Positions 51,091-58,846 of a stretch of 64,000 bases of DNA are shown here, in pieces. The notes beneath the pieces are model-generated. The model made no database searches, was not told where the DNA came from, and saw nothing but the letters and a program-made list of their open reading frames with translations. The stretch is taken from positions 1 to 64,000 of the forward strand of contig PNKH01000025.1 in the NCBI GenBank assembly GCA_013822345.1. Direction: 5' to 3'. Source of the DNA: Isosphaera sp. (GTDB lineage: Bacteria > Planctomycetota > Planctomycetia > Gemmatales > Gemmataceae). The position numbers and the translations under genes are program-made. Position 1 is the stretch's first letter, and the number at the start of each line of letters is the position of its first letter.

Positions 51091-51313
51091 CGACGACCTG
51101 GCCGCGTTCCAGGCGGCGCTCCTCGACCTGCTCGACCGGAACCTCCCGGCCGAGGAGTTGCGGCGCCGCCTCCGGGACGACCCGGCGTTCGCCGCGTTCC
51201 GCGGGTACGTGGAGACGTTCGAGCCGCGGATGCTGGCGGTCGCCGCGGACCTGGTCAAGAAGTGGGGCCGGCGGTCCGGGAGCGGCGAAGACCAGGGTGG
51301 CCGGCCGGGGTGA
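51077..51313 (+). CDS. Small helical protein, probable partner of the DUF692 enzyme (78 aa)
   Basis: Two to three amphipathic helices are predicted: AFQAALLDLLDRNLPAEELR, RDDPAFAAFRGYVETFEPRM and LAVAADLVKKWGRR. The gene starts with GTG inside the last codons of the DUF692 gene (14-bp overlap), so it is translationally coupled. DUF692 enzymes often need a small companion that binds the precursor (MbnC- or BufC-type). This protein does not clearly match those families and is shorter, so the role is inferred from coupling alone. A terminator follows 28 nt after the stop. Confidence 0.7.
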   Translation: MAPDDDDLAAFQAALLDLLDRNLPAEELRRRLRDDPAFAAFRGYVETFEPRMLAVAADLVKKWGRRSGSGEDQGGRPG

Positions 51314-51340
51314 CGTGGCCGGGTCGACCGTGCCGGTGGT

Positions 51341-51365
51341 ACCCAGGCCACCGGCCTGGGTTTTA
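51341..51365 (+). terminator. Terminator of the DUF692 operon
   Basis: Perfect 9-bp stem ACCCAGGCC/GGCCTGGGT (51341-51349, 51353-51361), 3-nt loop, followed by TTTTA. It lies 28 nt after the small partner gene and 36 nt before the IS element. Confidence 0.85.
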
Positions 51366-51400
51366 CCGCGGCGGTCTGATGAGTAACCTCTGAGAAACGG

Positions 51401-52278
51401 TTCCAAAAGGGTCAGGTATCATAACCTGTCGGGATGACGCGGCGACCATACCCGAGCGACCTGACCAACACCCAGTGGGAGCTGGTCGCCCCCTTGATCC
51501 CGCCGGTGAAGCCCGGCGGCCGGCCCCGCAAGTACGACATGCGGGAGGTGGTCAACGGCATCCTGTACGTCAACCACGAGGGCTGCCGGTGGCGGGCCCT
51601 GCCCCACGACCTGCCGCACTGGAAGACGTGCTACAACTTCTTCCGGGCGTTCGCCGCCGACGGCACCTGGGACAAGCTCGTCACCGCCCCGCGGGTCGCA
51701 ATCCGGACCAAGCTCGGCCGCGACCCGACCCCGAGCGGGGCGCGCATCGACAGCCGGTCGGCCAAGACCGCCCACGGCGGGGCCGAGGTCGGGACGGACG
51801 GCGGGAAGATGGTCCGGGGTCGCAAGCGGCACATCGTGACGGACACGCTGGGCCTGCTGCTGGTGGTGCTGGTGACGGCGGCCAACCGGGACGACGGGAC
51901 GACCGCCCCGAAGCTGCTGACGGAGCTGCGGGCCGAGGCGTTCCCCCGGCTGTCGGTCGTCTGGGCGGACTCGAAGTACCACAACGACACGCTCGCCGCC
52001 TGGCTCCGGGGGCAGGACCGGCTTACGGTCGAGGTGACGAGTCGGCCGGAGGGGCAGAAGGGGTTCCACCCGCTGCCCAAGCGGTGGGTGGTGGAGCAGA
52101 CGTTCGCCGGGCTGATCCGGTCCCGCCGACTGGCGAGGGACTTCGAGCGGCTGCCGGAGACGAGCGCGGCGATGGTCAAGCTGAGCGGGGTTCATCGGAT
52201 GGCCCGGCGTGCCCGCCCCCCGCGGGGGCGGCGAAAGTTCCGCTACAAACCCGAGGCGGCTGCCTGACCCTTTTGGAA
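51401..52278 (+). mobile_element. IS5-family insertion sequence, intact
   Basis: Terminal inverted repeats TTCCAAAAGGGTCAGG (51401-51416) and complement (52263-52278) are perfect over 16 bp and may extend as CG[GA]TTCC outward. The element is about 878 bp with one uninterrupted transposase frame. I see no clear target duplication. It lies between the DUF692 operon terminator and a TPR gene, without breaking either. Confidence 0.9.
51434..52267 (+). CDS. IS5-family DDE transposase
   Basis: The 277-aa protein carries the N-terminal DUF4096-type domain (YPSDLTNTQWELVAPLIPP, GCRWRALPHDLP) and a DDE catalytic domain with IDSRSAK for the first Asp, GRKRHIVTDTLGLLLVV, VVWADSKYHN for the second Asp and the C-terminal KRWVVEQTFAGLIRSRRLARDFE with the Glu. 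Length and motifs are complete and there is no frameshift, so it should be functional. The TGA lies inside the right terminal repeat. It is the only transposase in the window. Confidence 0.95.
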   Translation: MTRRPYPSDLTNTQWELVAPLIPPVKPGGRPRKYDMREVVNGILYVNHEGCRWRALPHDLPHWKTCYNFFRAFAADGTWDKLVTAPRVAIRTKLGRDPTPSGARIDSRSAKTAHGGAEVGTDGGKMVRGRKRHIVTDTLGLLLVVLVTAANRDDGTTAPKLLTELRAEAFPRLSVVWADSKYHNDTLAAWLRGQDRLTVEVTSRPEGQKGFHPLPKRWVVEQTFAGLIRSRRLARDFERLPETSAAMVKLSGVHRMARRARPPRGRRKFRYKPEAAA

Positions 52279-52327
52279 TCGATTCTGAATCCGCCGGCAG
52301 GCACTACCGTTAACATCACCCGCCGGG

Positions 52328-52333
52328 TAGACT
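52328..52333 (+). promoter_or_regulatory. Candidate -10 box for the TPR gene
   Basis: TAGACT 41 nt before the ATG at 52374 and 50 nt beyond the IS right end, so the IS did not remove it. Confidence 0.35.
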
Positions 52334-52373
52334 TTCCGGTACGCCATCCGCGCCTGCCGGAGTCGTCCCACCC

Positions 52374-54089
52374 ATGACCCGCCCCCTCGCCTGTTCCGCC
52401 GCGCTTCTGCTCGCCGCCGGCGCCCTCACCTCGGCCGCCGACACCCCCGAAGCCCCGGCCCCGCGGCCGAAGACTCCGGTCGCTTACGCTCCCGGCTCGC
52501 CCGGCCCGGGGAAGATGCCGCTCACCGGGCTCGCCCCGGCCAAGCCGATGTTCGACGCCTGCGTCTACCGGTACGGGGTCGGGACCACCAACCCGCAGTG
52601 CCAGGCGTTCGTGAACCAGGCGCTCGGCATGTACTACTCCTACGTCTGGATCGAGGCCGCCCGCGCCGCCGAGACGGCCCTGACCCACGACCCGGAGTGC
52701 GCCTACGCGTGGCTGGTGCTGCACCGGTCGCTGGAGAAGTGGGGGAGGGGGTCGGCGGCCCCGAAGGCCGCCGGCCTGGCCGGGGCGCTCGGCGGCCCCG
52801 GGGTCGCCACCCTGCCGGACCGGCTCACCAAGTCGGCCCTCGACGCCAGCCTCGAGACGGCCCGCAAGCTGATGCCGAGGGCCAGCGACCGCGAGCAACT
52901 CCTGATCCGGTCGCGGCTGGAGGAGAAGGGGATGTGGCCGGGGGTCGGGCCGGACGACCGGAAGAAGAAGGCGGCCCAGACGCTGGACGAGCTGCTGACG
53001 CTGTACGACGACGAGGAGGGGCTGTTCTGGCGGGCGCAGCTGGCCGACGGGCCGAACGGCAAGGCCCCGTTCTTCCGGGCGCTGTTGCGGGTGAACCCGC
53101 TCCACCCCGGGGCGAACCACGAGTTGGTCCACTTCTTCGAGAACATCCGCCGGCCGGCGCTCGGGTGGCCCTTCGCCGAGGGGTACGTGAAGTCGTCCCC
53201 GGGCATCCCGCACGCGCTCCACATGCAGGCCCACCTCGGGATGCGGATCGGGAAGTGGGGCGTGACCACCGACTGGAGCCGGAAGGCGGTCGAACTGCAG
53301 GTCGAGTACCACCGGTACCAGGGGGTGACCCCGGGCGAGGACCACCAGTTCAACCACCACCTGGAGACGCTGACCCGCAGCCTGGTGCACGACGGCCGGT
53401 TCGCCGAGGCGGCCGACCTGAAGGCGAAGGCCGAGGGGTACAAGTACAGCTTCCGGCCGGAGTGGTTCCGGATGGCGGTGGCCCGGAAGGACTGGGCCGC
53501 CGCCCGGGCGGCGGTCGACCAGTTCCGCCGGACGGACAAGGCCGGCGGGGCGTACTACGGGGCGGTGCTGTGCCTGGAGAAGGGGGAGACGGAGCAGGCC
53601 GGGCGGGAGGTGGACACGCTCCGGCAGCTGCAGCAGTCGAAGAAGGGGGACAAGAAGCTGGAGCAGCGGCTGTGGGAGGTGCAGGGCCGGCACCTGTGCC
53701 AGAAGGGGGACGGCGAGGCCGGGCTGAAGCTGTTGCGGAAACTGGTGGACGCGACGAAGAACGACTTCGGGCACCACGCCTGGGGGAACGGGGCGGTTCA
53801 CATGGAGGCGTGGGGCGTCGGGGCCTTGGAGGCGGGGCACGCCCGCGACGCCGAGGAGGCGTTCCAGGAGGCGCTGGCCCACGACGCCGGGAGCGTCCGC
53901 GGGGCGCTCGGGCTGTGGGCGCTGTGCGGTCGGCTCGGCAGGGCGGAGGAGGCGGAGCGGTACCTGAAGGTGGCCCGGCGGGTGTGGGCGAAGGCCGACC
54001 CGGCGGACTTCGCCGCCCTGCAGTCGGACATGACCCGGCGGGCCGCGAACGTCCCGCGACCGGCGACCACCGCCGCCGGCGGGGAGTAA
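52374..54089 (+). CDS. Exported TPR-repeat protein (571 aa)
   Basis: A signal peptide (residues 1-21) precedes a Pro-rich stretch and then TPR-like helical repeats across the whole chain, for example AARAAETALTHDPECAYAWL near residue 98 and the C-terminal RDAEEAFQEALAHDAGSV. Conserved-looking His residues (NPLHPGANHELVHFFEN, IPHALHMQAHLGMRIG) suggest a metal or haem-related role, but no known motif is complete. Residues ~34-43 (PVAYAPGSP) are encoded by half of a family B repeat that has been read through. I recognise similar exported TPR proteins in bacteria without a defined function. Confidence 0.85.
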   Translation: MTRPLACSAALLLAAGALTSAADTPEAPAPRPKTPVAYAPGSPGPGKMPLTGLAPAKPMFDACVYRYGVGTTNPQCQAFVNQALGMYYSYVWIEAARAAETALTHDPECAYAWLVLHRSLEKWGRGSAAPKAAGLAGALGGPGVATLPDRLTKSALDASLETARKLMPRASDREQLLIRSRLEEKGMWPGVGPDDRKKKAAQTLDELLTLYDDEEGLFWRAQLADGPNGKAPFFRALLRVNPLHPGANHELVHFFENIRRPALGWPFAEGYVKSSPGIPHALHMQAHLGMRIGKWGVTTDWSRKAVELQVEYHRYQGVTPGEDHQFNHHLETLTRSLVHDGRFAEAADLKAKAEGYKYSFRPEWFRMAVARKDWAAARAAVDQFRRTDKAGGAYYGAVLCLEKGETEQAGREVDTLRQLQQSKKGDKKLEQRLWEVQGRHLCQKGDGEAGLKLLRKLVDATKNDFGHHAWGNGAVHMEAWGVGALEAGHARDAEEAFQEALAHDAGSVRGALGLWALCGRLGRAEEAERYLKVARRVWAKADPADFAALQSDMTRRAANVPRPATTAAGGE

Positions 54090-54096
54090 GCACCCT

Positions 54097-54157
54097 GTCC
54101 GAGCCCGAGCGCGAGCGAGGGTCGGACGTAGACCCTCGCTCGCACTCGGGCTCGGAC
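54097..54157. repeat. 27-bp inverted repeat after the TPR gene
   Basis: Arms GTCCGAGCCCGAGCGCGAGC... (54097-54123) and 54131-54157 with one mismatch and a 7-nt loop, 8 nt after the TPR stop codon. Confidence 0.9.
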
Positions 54158-54199
54158 CCGGTCCGCCGCCCGTCGTTCCACACCACGACACCCACCACC

Positions 54200-54745
54200 A
54201 TGACGCACGCCTCGCTCTGTCTCCTCCTCGCCCTCCCCGCCGCCGAACCGGTCGAGTCCGGGGTGCCGGTCGGGAAGCGGCCGGGGCCGTACAGCTTCCT
54301 GGTCGCGACCGGCCCGCAGCGCGGCCAGCAGACGTGCTACGTCTGCCAGCAGCACGAGAAGGACCGGCCGGCGGCGGTGGTGTTCGCCCGGACGCTGTCG
54401 GACCCGGTCGGGAAGCTGCTCGGGCGGCTGGAGGCGGCGGGGGCCGGCCCGGCGGCGAAGGACACCGGGTACAAGGTGTGGATGACGCAGCTCGCCGAGA
54501 AGGCCGACCTCGACGGCCTGGCGCGGTGGTCGCAGAAGCACGGGCTGAAGGCGGCGCCGGTGGGGGCGTTCGAGGACGCGGACGGCCCGCCGTCCTACAA
54601 GCTGAGCGCCGCCGCAGACGTGACGGTGCTGCTGTTCGCCCGGCAGAAGGTGGTGGCGAACTTCGCGGTGCGGGCCGGCGACCTGACGGACGGGAAGATC
54701 GACGAGGTGCTGAAGGCGGTGCCGCAGCTGTTCGAGAAGAAGTAG
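54200..54745 (+). CDS. Exported thioredoxin-like protein with CxxC motif
   Basis: The 181-aa protein begins with a short hydrophobic leader (residues 1-14) and then shows QQTCYVCQQHEKDRPAAVVF, a CYVC pair at the place of a thioredoxin active site. The remaining beta-alpha pattern with a Pro near residue 120 (KAAPVGAF) and DVTVLLFARQKVVANFAVRA fits the thioredoxin fold. Similar proteins occur in planctomycetes with no assigned partner. It would act in the periplasm if the leader is cleaved. The start at 54200 is the only ATG close to the homology. Confidence 0.82.
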   Translation: MTHASLCLLLALPAAEPVESGVPVGKRPGPYSFLVATGPQRGQQTCYVCQQHEKDRPAAVVFARTLSDPVGKLLGRLEAAGAGPAAKDTGYKVWMTQLAEKADLDGLARWSQKHGLKAAPVGAFEDADGPPSYKLSAAADVTVLLFARQKVVANFAVRAGDLTDGKIDEVLKAVPQLFEKK

Positions 54746-54837
54746 GGTGGGCCGAGCCCGGCGAAGCGCCGGGCTCGGCCCACCGGGCGTAGGCGGTGGT
54801 GGGACTCGCCCGCACAGCCGGGCTCGGCCCACCCTAC
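54743..54837. repeat. Inverted repeat, GTAGGGTGGGCCGAGC family, copy 2
   Basis: The left arm (TAGGGTGGGCCGAGCCCGGC) starts on the stop codon TAG of the thioredoxin-like gene, so the repeat supplies the stop. The right arm ends at 54837 (GGGCTCGGCCCACCCTAC). An internal hairpin GCCCGGCGAAGCGCCGGGC is also present. Compare 20613-20729. Confidence 0.88.
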
Positions 54838-54917
54838 CTCTACCACGACCGCCCGCCCGGAAACGAAAACAGCCGGCTCTTGCCGGCCGACGCCACTCCG
54901 TGATGTGATCGCCCGCT

Positions 54918-56165
54918 TCAGCTCACCCGGCGGTCGAAGTCCGGGATGCGGGTGAACGCGACCCGGGTCGGGGCGGACGACTCGTACCCGTGCATCGACC
55001 CGAGGTGCACCACGCTTGCCCCGAACTCCGCGTTCACCTGGTCCATCGCCCGCGACAGCTCCGCCGCCCGCCGGTCGTCCGGGAACAGCGACGGCGTCGC
55101 GCACCGGGCCGGCTTCAGGTCCGACAGCACCATCCCGACCTTCTTCGGCACCCCCGCCGGCCGGCCCGCCCACAGCCGCGCCACCGCCCGCACCAGCGCC
55201 GGCGTGTCCTGGCAGTGCGGCACCCGGCACCCCGCGTCCCACCCCCGGTACCCCCGCGCCCCCGCCTCCGGCGGGCCGTCGTCCCGGAAGCTCACCCCGA
55301 CCGACACCGCCCCCGCCCAGTACCCGATCCGCCGCAGCCGCGCCGCCGCCTTGTGCGTCAGCCGGACCAGCACGCCGCACGCCCCGGCGTCCGTCCGCAG
55401 CTCCGGCGGCAGGACGTGCGAGTGGCTGACCGACTGCCGCCGGGTCGGCGGGTCGGCCTCGTCCCCGCCGCGCAGGAGCCGGTGCCACCGCCCGCCGAGC
55501 ACCCGGCTCCCCCACACCGCGCACAGCGTCGCCAGCGGCAGCTCGCACAGCTGGCGGGCGGCGAACACCCCGTGCAGGTTCAGCCGCCGCTCCATCCGCG
55601 GCCCGACCCCCGGGAAGTCCTGCAGCCTCAGCCCGTACAGCGCCCCCGGCAGGTCCTCGTCCGCGAGCACCGTCAGCCCGTCCGGCTTCTTCATGTCCGC
55701 CGCCACCTTCGCCAGGAGGACGTTCGGCCCGGCCCCGACCGAGCACCGCATGCGGTCCCCGGCCCGGGCGAGGATCGCCGCCTTGACCGCCCGCCCGAGG
55801 TCGGCCGCCCGGGCCGGGTCGCGGTCGGCCCCGGCCAGCCGGCACGACACCTCGTCGATCGACCGGACCTGGTCGACCGGCAGGACCGACCCGACGGCGT
55901 CGAGGACGCGGTGGTGCATGACCACGTACCGCCGGTGGTCGGCGACCACGCAGGCGATCCCGGGGCAGAGCCTCCGGGCCTCCCACACCGGGGTCCCGGT
56001 CCTCACCCCGAACGCCTTCGCCTCGTAGCTCGCGGCGATGCACGAGGTCGTCTCGGCGTCGGTCGGGATGACCGCCACCGGCCGGCCGCGGAGGTGCGGG
56101 TTGTCCTGCTGCTCGACCGAGGCGAAGAAGGCGTTCATGTCGACGAACAGGTGGCGGACGGGCAC
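54918..56165 (-). CDS. Y-family DNA polymerase (DinB/UmuC type)
   Basis: The 415-aa protein has the Y-family palm motifs LFVDMNAFFASVEQ (residues 6-19, first catalytic Asp) and SIDEVSC (second Asp-Glu pair), the finger segment SYEAKAFGVRTG, the helix-hairpin-helix LQDFPGVGPRMERRL and a little-finger domain. It performs translesion synthesis. No beta-clamp-binding end of the common QxxLF type is obvious at the C-terminus. The start is GTG at 56165, with AAGGGGAG 7 nt upstream; the extra 104 open codons upstream are non-homologous. A LexA-like box lies 25-38 nt upstream, consistent with SOS control. Confidence 0.92.
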   Translation of the reverse strand: MPVRHLFVDMNAFFASVEQQDNPHLRGRPVAVIPTDAETTSCIAASYEAKAFGVRTGTPVWEARRLCPGIACVVADHRRYVVMHHRVLDAVGSVLPVDQVRSIDEVSCRLAGADRDPARAADLGRAVKAAILARAGDRMRCSVGAGPNVLLAKVAADMKKPDGLTVLADEDLPGALYGLRLQDFPGVGPRMERRLNLHGVFAARQLCELPLATLCAVWGSRVLGGRWHRLLRGGDEADPPTRRQSVSHSHVLPPELRTDAGACGVLVRLTHKAAARLRRIGYWAGAVSVGVSFRDDGPPEAGARGYRGWDAGCRVPHCQDTPALVRAVARLWAGRPAGVPKKVGMVLSDLKPARCATPSLFPDDRRAAELSRAMDQVNAEFGASVVHLGSMHGYESSAPTRVAFTRIPDFDRRVS

Positions 56166-56189
56166 GGGGCAACTCCCCTTGACGGGTGG

Positions 56190-56203
56190 TGAACATTTGT
56201 CCC
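56190..56203. promoter_or_regulatory. LexA-like box upstream of the Y-family polymerase
   Basis: TGAACATTTGTCCC has the GAAC-N4-GTTC layout of Gram-positive-type LexA sites with one core mismatch (GTCC). Its position 25-38 nt before the start of a translesion polymerase supports an SOS operator, but it is a single imperfect site. Confidence 0.4.
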
Positions 56204-56268
56204 TCGACGGGATATGCCCGACGATCCGCCGGCGGGCAAGCGAATCGGCGGGGATTGTGCCGGAAAGG

Positions 56269-57480
56269 TCAGCCGACGGGGCGGGCCGGGAGGGGCCGGG
56301 GCGGGCCGGCGAGCACCAGCAGGGCGAACAGCGCCACCCCGAGCGGGCGGTGGAAGTCGAACCCGACCGCGTGCAGCGGCGCGAACCGAACCGCCTGCAG
56401 CGCCAGCAGCAGGACCGCGGCGGCCGCCCACCCGCGGCGGCCGGCGGCGACCAGGTCGCGGACCCACGGCACCGCAAGCACCAGGACGAACGCCTCGTAC
56501 CCGAGCACCTGCGGGCACCACACCGCCCCCGCGGCCGCCGCCGCCAGCGCCCACGCCGCCGACGGCCACACCCCCGCCGCCCGGCACCGCCCCGCCACCA
56601 GCCCGAACCACACCAGGTACGCGGCCACCGCCGTCGCCGCCGTCTGCTCGACCAGCACCCCGGTCGCCACGAACAGCAGCCGGTTCCAGCTCGTGATCTC
56701 GGGGTTCAGCCCGGCCCGGTTGTACACCACCGCCCCGAACCCGGTCCCGAGGTACGCGAGGTAGTCGCGGAGGAACAGCGGGGAGCCGCCGATCAGCGTC
56801 GCCCCGGCCAGGTTCAAGGCCGCGACCACGCCGACCAGGGCCGCCGCCCGCCGCCACCCGCCGAGGTACCACGCCAGCGGGACCAGCGGCAGCGCCACGT
56901 GCGGCTTCACGAACGCGACCGCCCACAGCAGCACGCTGACCCAGGCCCACCGCCCGCCGCGCTCGAAGCACCACAGCCCGGCCGACACGCACCCGACGAA
57001 CACCACCGTGAACTGCCCGACCGTCACCACGTCGAGCGGCAGCCAGTTCAGCAGGAGCAGCAGCGGCACCAGCAGCGGCAGCGGGCCGGCGAAGGCGGGG
57101 TCGCCGGGGCGGCGGAGCCGCCGCGGCAGCGTCGCGATCGCCACCGCGGCCAGGCCCTGGAGCAGCGCCCACGCCACCTTCGCCTCCCGCCACGGCAGCG
57201 CCGCGAACGGCAGGAACAGGACCGTCGCCGCCGGCGGGAGGAAGTACCCGCAGTTGTTGACGAAGCTGGTCGGCCCCGGGTCGGGGTCCGGGAACTGGGT
57301 GGCGACGTGAGCCCGCACCTGGGCGAGGTCGTACGGGTTCTCGCCGCGGGCCGTCAGCTCCGACCCGAGGCGGAAGATGAAGAAGTCGGGGAACGTGTGG
57401 GGGTTCGCCGCCCGGGCGACCGCGAACGCGGTGAACAGCCCGACGGCCGCGAGCACCGGGGCGCGGGTCGCGTCACCCAC
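56269..57480 (-). CDS. GT87/DUF2029-like integral membrane glycosyltransferase
   Basis: The 403-aa protein has about ten hydrophobic helices and the DUF2029/GT87 features: an early DFFIFRLGSELTARGENPYD (residues 32-51) with the Asp-Phe motif and GENPY, and a LLWAVAFVKPHVALPL helix. GT87 enzymes transfer mannose or other sugars from polyprenyl phosphates in the membrane. The sugar is unknown. Its start overlaps the end of the E2 gene by 8 bp, so it is co-translated with the 2-oxoacid dehydrogenase operon although the functions seem unrelated. Confidence 0.85.
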   Translation of the reverse strand: MGDATRAPVLAAVGLFTAFAVARAANPHTFPDFFIFRLGSELTARGENPYDLAQVRAHVATQFPDPDPGPTSFVNNCGYFLPPAATVLFLPFAALPWREAKVAWALLQGLAAVAIATLPRRLRRPGDPAFAGPLPLLVPLLLLLNWLPLDVVTVGQFTVVFVGCVSAGLWCFERGGRWAWVSVLLWAVAFVKPHVALPLVPLAWYLGGWRRAAALVGVVAALNLAGATLIGGSPLFLRDYLAYLGTGFGAVVYNRAGLNPEITSWNRLLFVATGVLVEQTAATAVAAYLVWFGLVAGRCRAAGVWPSAAWALAAAAAGAVWCPQVLGYEAFVLVLAVPWVRDLVAAGRRGWAAAAVLLLALQAVRFAPLHAVGFDFHRPLGVALFALLVLAGPPRPLPARPVG

Positions 57481-58747
57481 CGGCCTTCTCCGGCAGGAGC
57501 AGCAGGGCCGGGTTCTGCAGGTACCGGACGACGGCGTTCCCGAACGCCGCCCCGACCGCCCCGTCCACCACCCGGTGGTCGAACGAGAACGACAGGAAGA
57601 TGATGTCCGCCGGCCGCAGCGCCCCGTGGGCGTCGTACACCGGCCGCTTCACCACCTTCCCGACCCCCATGATCCCGACCTGCGGGTGGTTGATGATCGG
57701 GGTCGAGATCAGCCCGCCGATCCCGCCGACCGAGGTGACGGTGAACGTCCCGCCCTTCAGGTCGTCGAGCTTGCTCTTCCCGGCCTTGGCGTCGGTGCTC
57801 AGCCGGTCGATCTCGGCCGCGACCGCGGTCACGTCCTTCCGGTCCGCGTCCTTGACCACCGGGACGATCAGCCCGCCCGGGGCGGCCACCGCCACCCCGA
57901 TGTGGTACCGGTCGTGCAGCGTCACCTCCCCGGCCGCCTCGTCGAACGTGCTGTTCACCACCGGCACCTCCTTGAGTGCCCGGGCGGCGGCCATCACCAG
58001 GAACGACAGGTACGTGAGCTTCACCCCGGCGGCGGCGAGCGGGTCGCGGAGCTGGTTCCGGAGCCGGACCAGGTCGGTCAGGTCGCACTCGTCGATGTAC
58101 GAGTAGTGGGGGATCGACCGGGTCGACTCGACCATGTGCTCGGCGATCTTCCGCCGCAGCCCGACCAACTTCTGCCGCGTCCCGGCGACCCCGAAGTCGA
58201 GCTTCGACGTGTCCGTCTTCGACGGCGCCGGCGGGCGGTCGGCGTTCCCGGGGCGGGGCTTCAGCAGCGGGGCGAGGTCGTCGACCAGGACGCGGCCGCC
58301 GGGGCCGGTGCCGCGGACGCGGTTCAGGTCGACGCCGAGCTTGCGGGCGAGCATCCGGACCGACGGGGCGGCCGGCGGGAGCCGGGCGGGCGGGGCGGCG
58401 TGGCCGTTGGCGAGCTTCGGCGAGCCGGGGGCGTGAGCGACCGGAGCGGGTCCGGGCGCGGGGGCGGAAACCTCCGGCCGCTCACGCCCCCGGCTCGCCG
58501 GGGCCGCCAGCTCCCCGACCGGGTCGTAGGTGAGGATCAGTTGCCCGACCTTCACCTTGGTGCCGGGGGTGGCGGACAGGGCGGTGACGGTGCCGGCGAA
58601 CGGGGCCGGGACCTCCATGCTCGCCTTGTCCGACATCACCTCGGCCAGCCCCTGCCCGCGGGACACGGCTTCGCCGGGCCGGACCAGCCACCGGACCAGC
58701 TCGACCTCGAACAGCCCTTCGCCGACCGGCGGGAGAGGAAAGTCCAC
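57473..58747 (-). CDS. 2-oxoacid dehydrogenase E2 (dihydrolipoyl acyltransferase)
   Basis: The 424-aa protein has one lipoyl domain with the lipoylated Lys in MSDKASMEVPAPF (around residue 42), an E3/E1-binding domain (VRMLARKLGVDLNRVRGTGP, near 130-150), and the catalytic domain ending FDHRVVDGAVGAAF with the active-site His and Asp. It carries acyl groups between E1 and E3 in a branched-chain-type complex. The linker at about residues 82-110 is encoded by a full family B inverted repeat (58418-58500). The start GTG at 58747 follows GGAGG; the frame is open to an ATG 11 codons upstream within a repeat. Confidence 0.93.
   Translation of the reverse strand: MDFPLPPVGEGLFEVELVRWLVRPGEAVSRGQGLAEVMSDKASMEVPAPFAGTVTALSATPGTKVKVGQLILTYDPVGELAAPASRGRERPEVSAPAPGPAPVAHAPGSPKLANGHAAPPARLPPAAPSVRMLARKLGVDLNRVRGTGPGGRVLVDDLAPLLKPRPGNADRPPAPSKTDTSKLDFGVAGTRQKLVGLRRKIAEHMVESTRSIPHYSYIDECDLTDLVRLRNQLRDPLAAAGVKLTYLSFLVMAAARALKEVPVVNSTFDEAAGEVTLHDRYHIGVAVAAPGGLIVPVVKDADRKDVTAVAAEIDRLSTDAKAGKSKLDDLKGGTFTVTSVGGIGGLISTPIINHPQVGIMGVGKVVKRPVYDAHGALRPADIIFLSFSFDHRVVDGAVGAAFGNAVVRYLQNPALLLLPEKAGG
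58418..58500. repeat. Family B inverted repeat inside the E2 coding sequence
   Basis: 29-bp arms (58418-58446, 58472-58500) with one mismatch, the same core as 9842-9906 and 21800-21869. It lies between the lipoyl and E3-binding domains and is read as Pro/Ala-rich linker including PVAHAPGSP. Confidence 0.88.
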
Positions 58748-58751
58748 GGCT

Positions 58752-58846
58752 GTCGTCCTCCGTCCTTCGTCCCTCGTCATTCGGGAGCAGCCGGATCACC
58801 CCGGCCGCCGGACCGTCCGGATGTCTTACGGAGGACGAGGGACGAC
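58752..58846. repeat. Imperfect inverted repeat between E2 and E1-beta genes
   Basis: GTCGTCCTCCGTCCTTCGTC... (58752-58778) pairs with ACGGAGGACGAGGGACGAC (58828-58846) with a 7-8 nt indel. It fills the gap, the right arm lying next to the E1-beta stop codon and the left just before the E2 start. Confidence 0.75.

Noticed and set aside
51401-52278. IS5 element as part of the MNIO operon or as its source
   Set aside because: A terminator (51341-51365) closes the operon before the element, and the single IS has no second copy to form a composite transposon.
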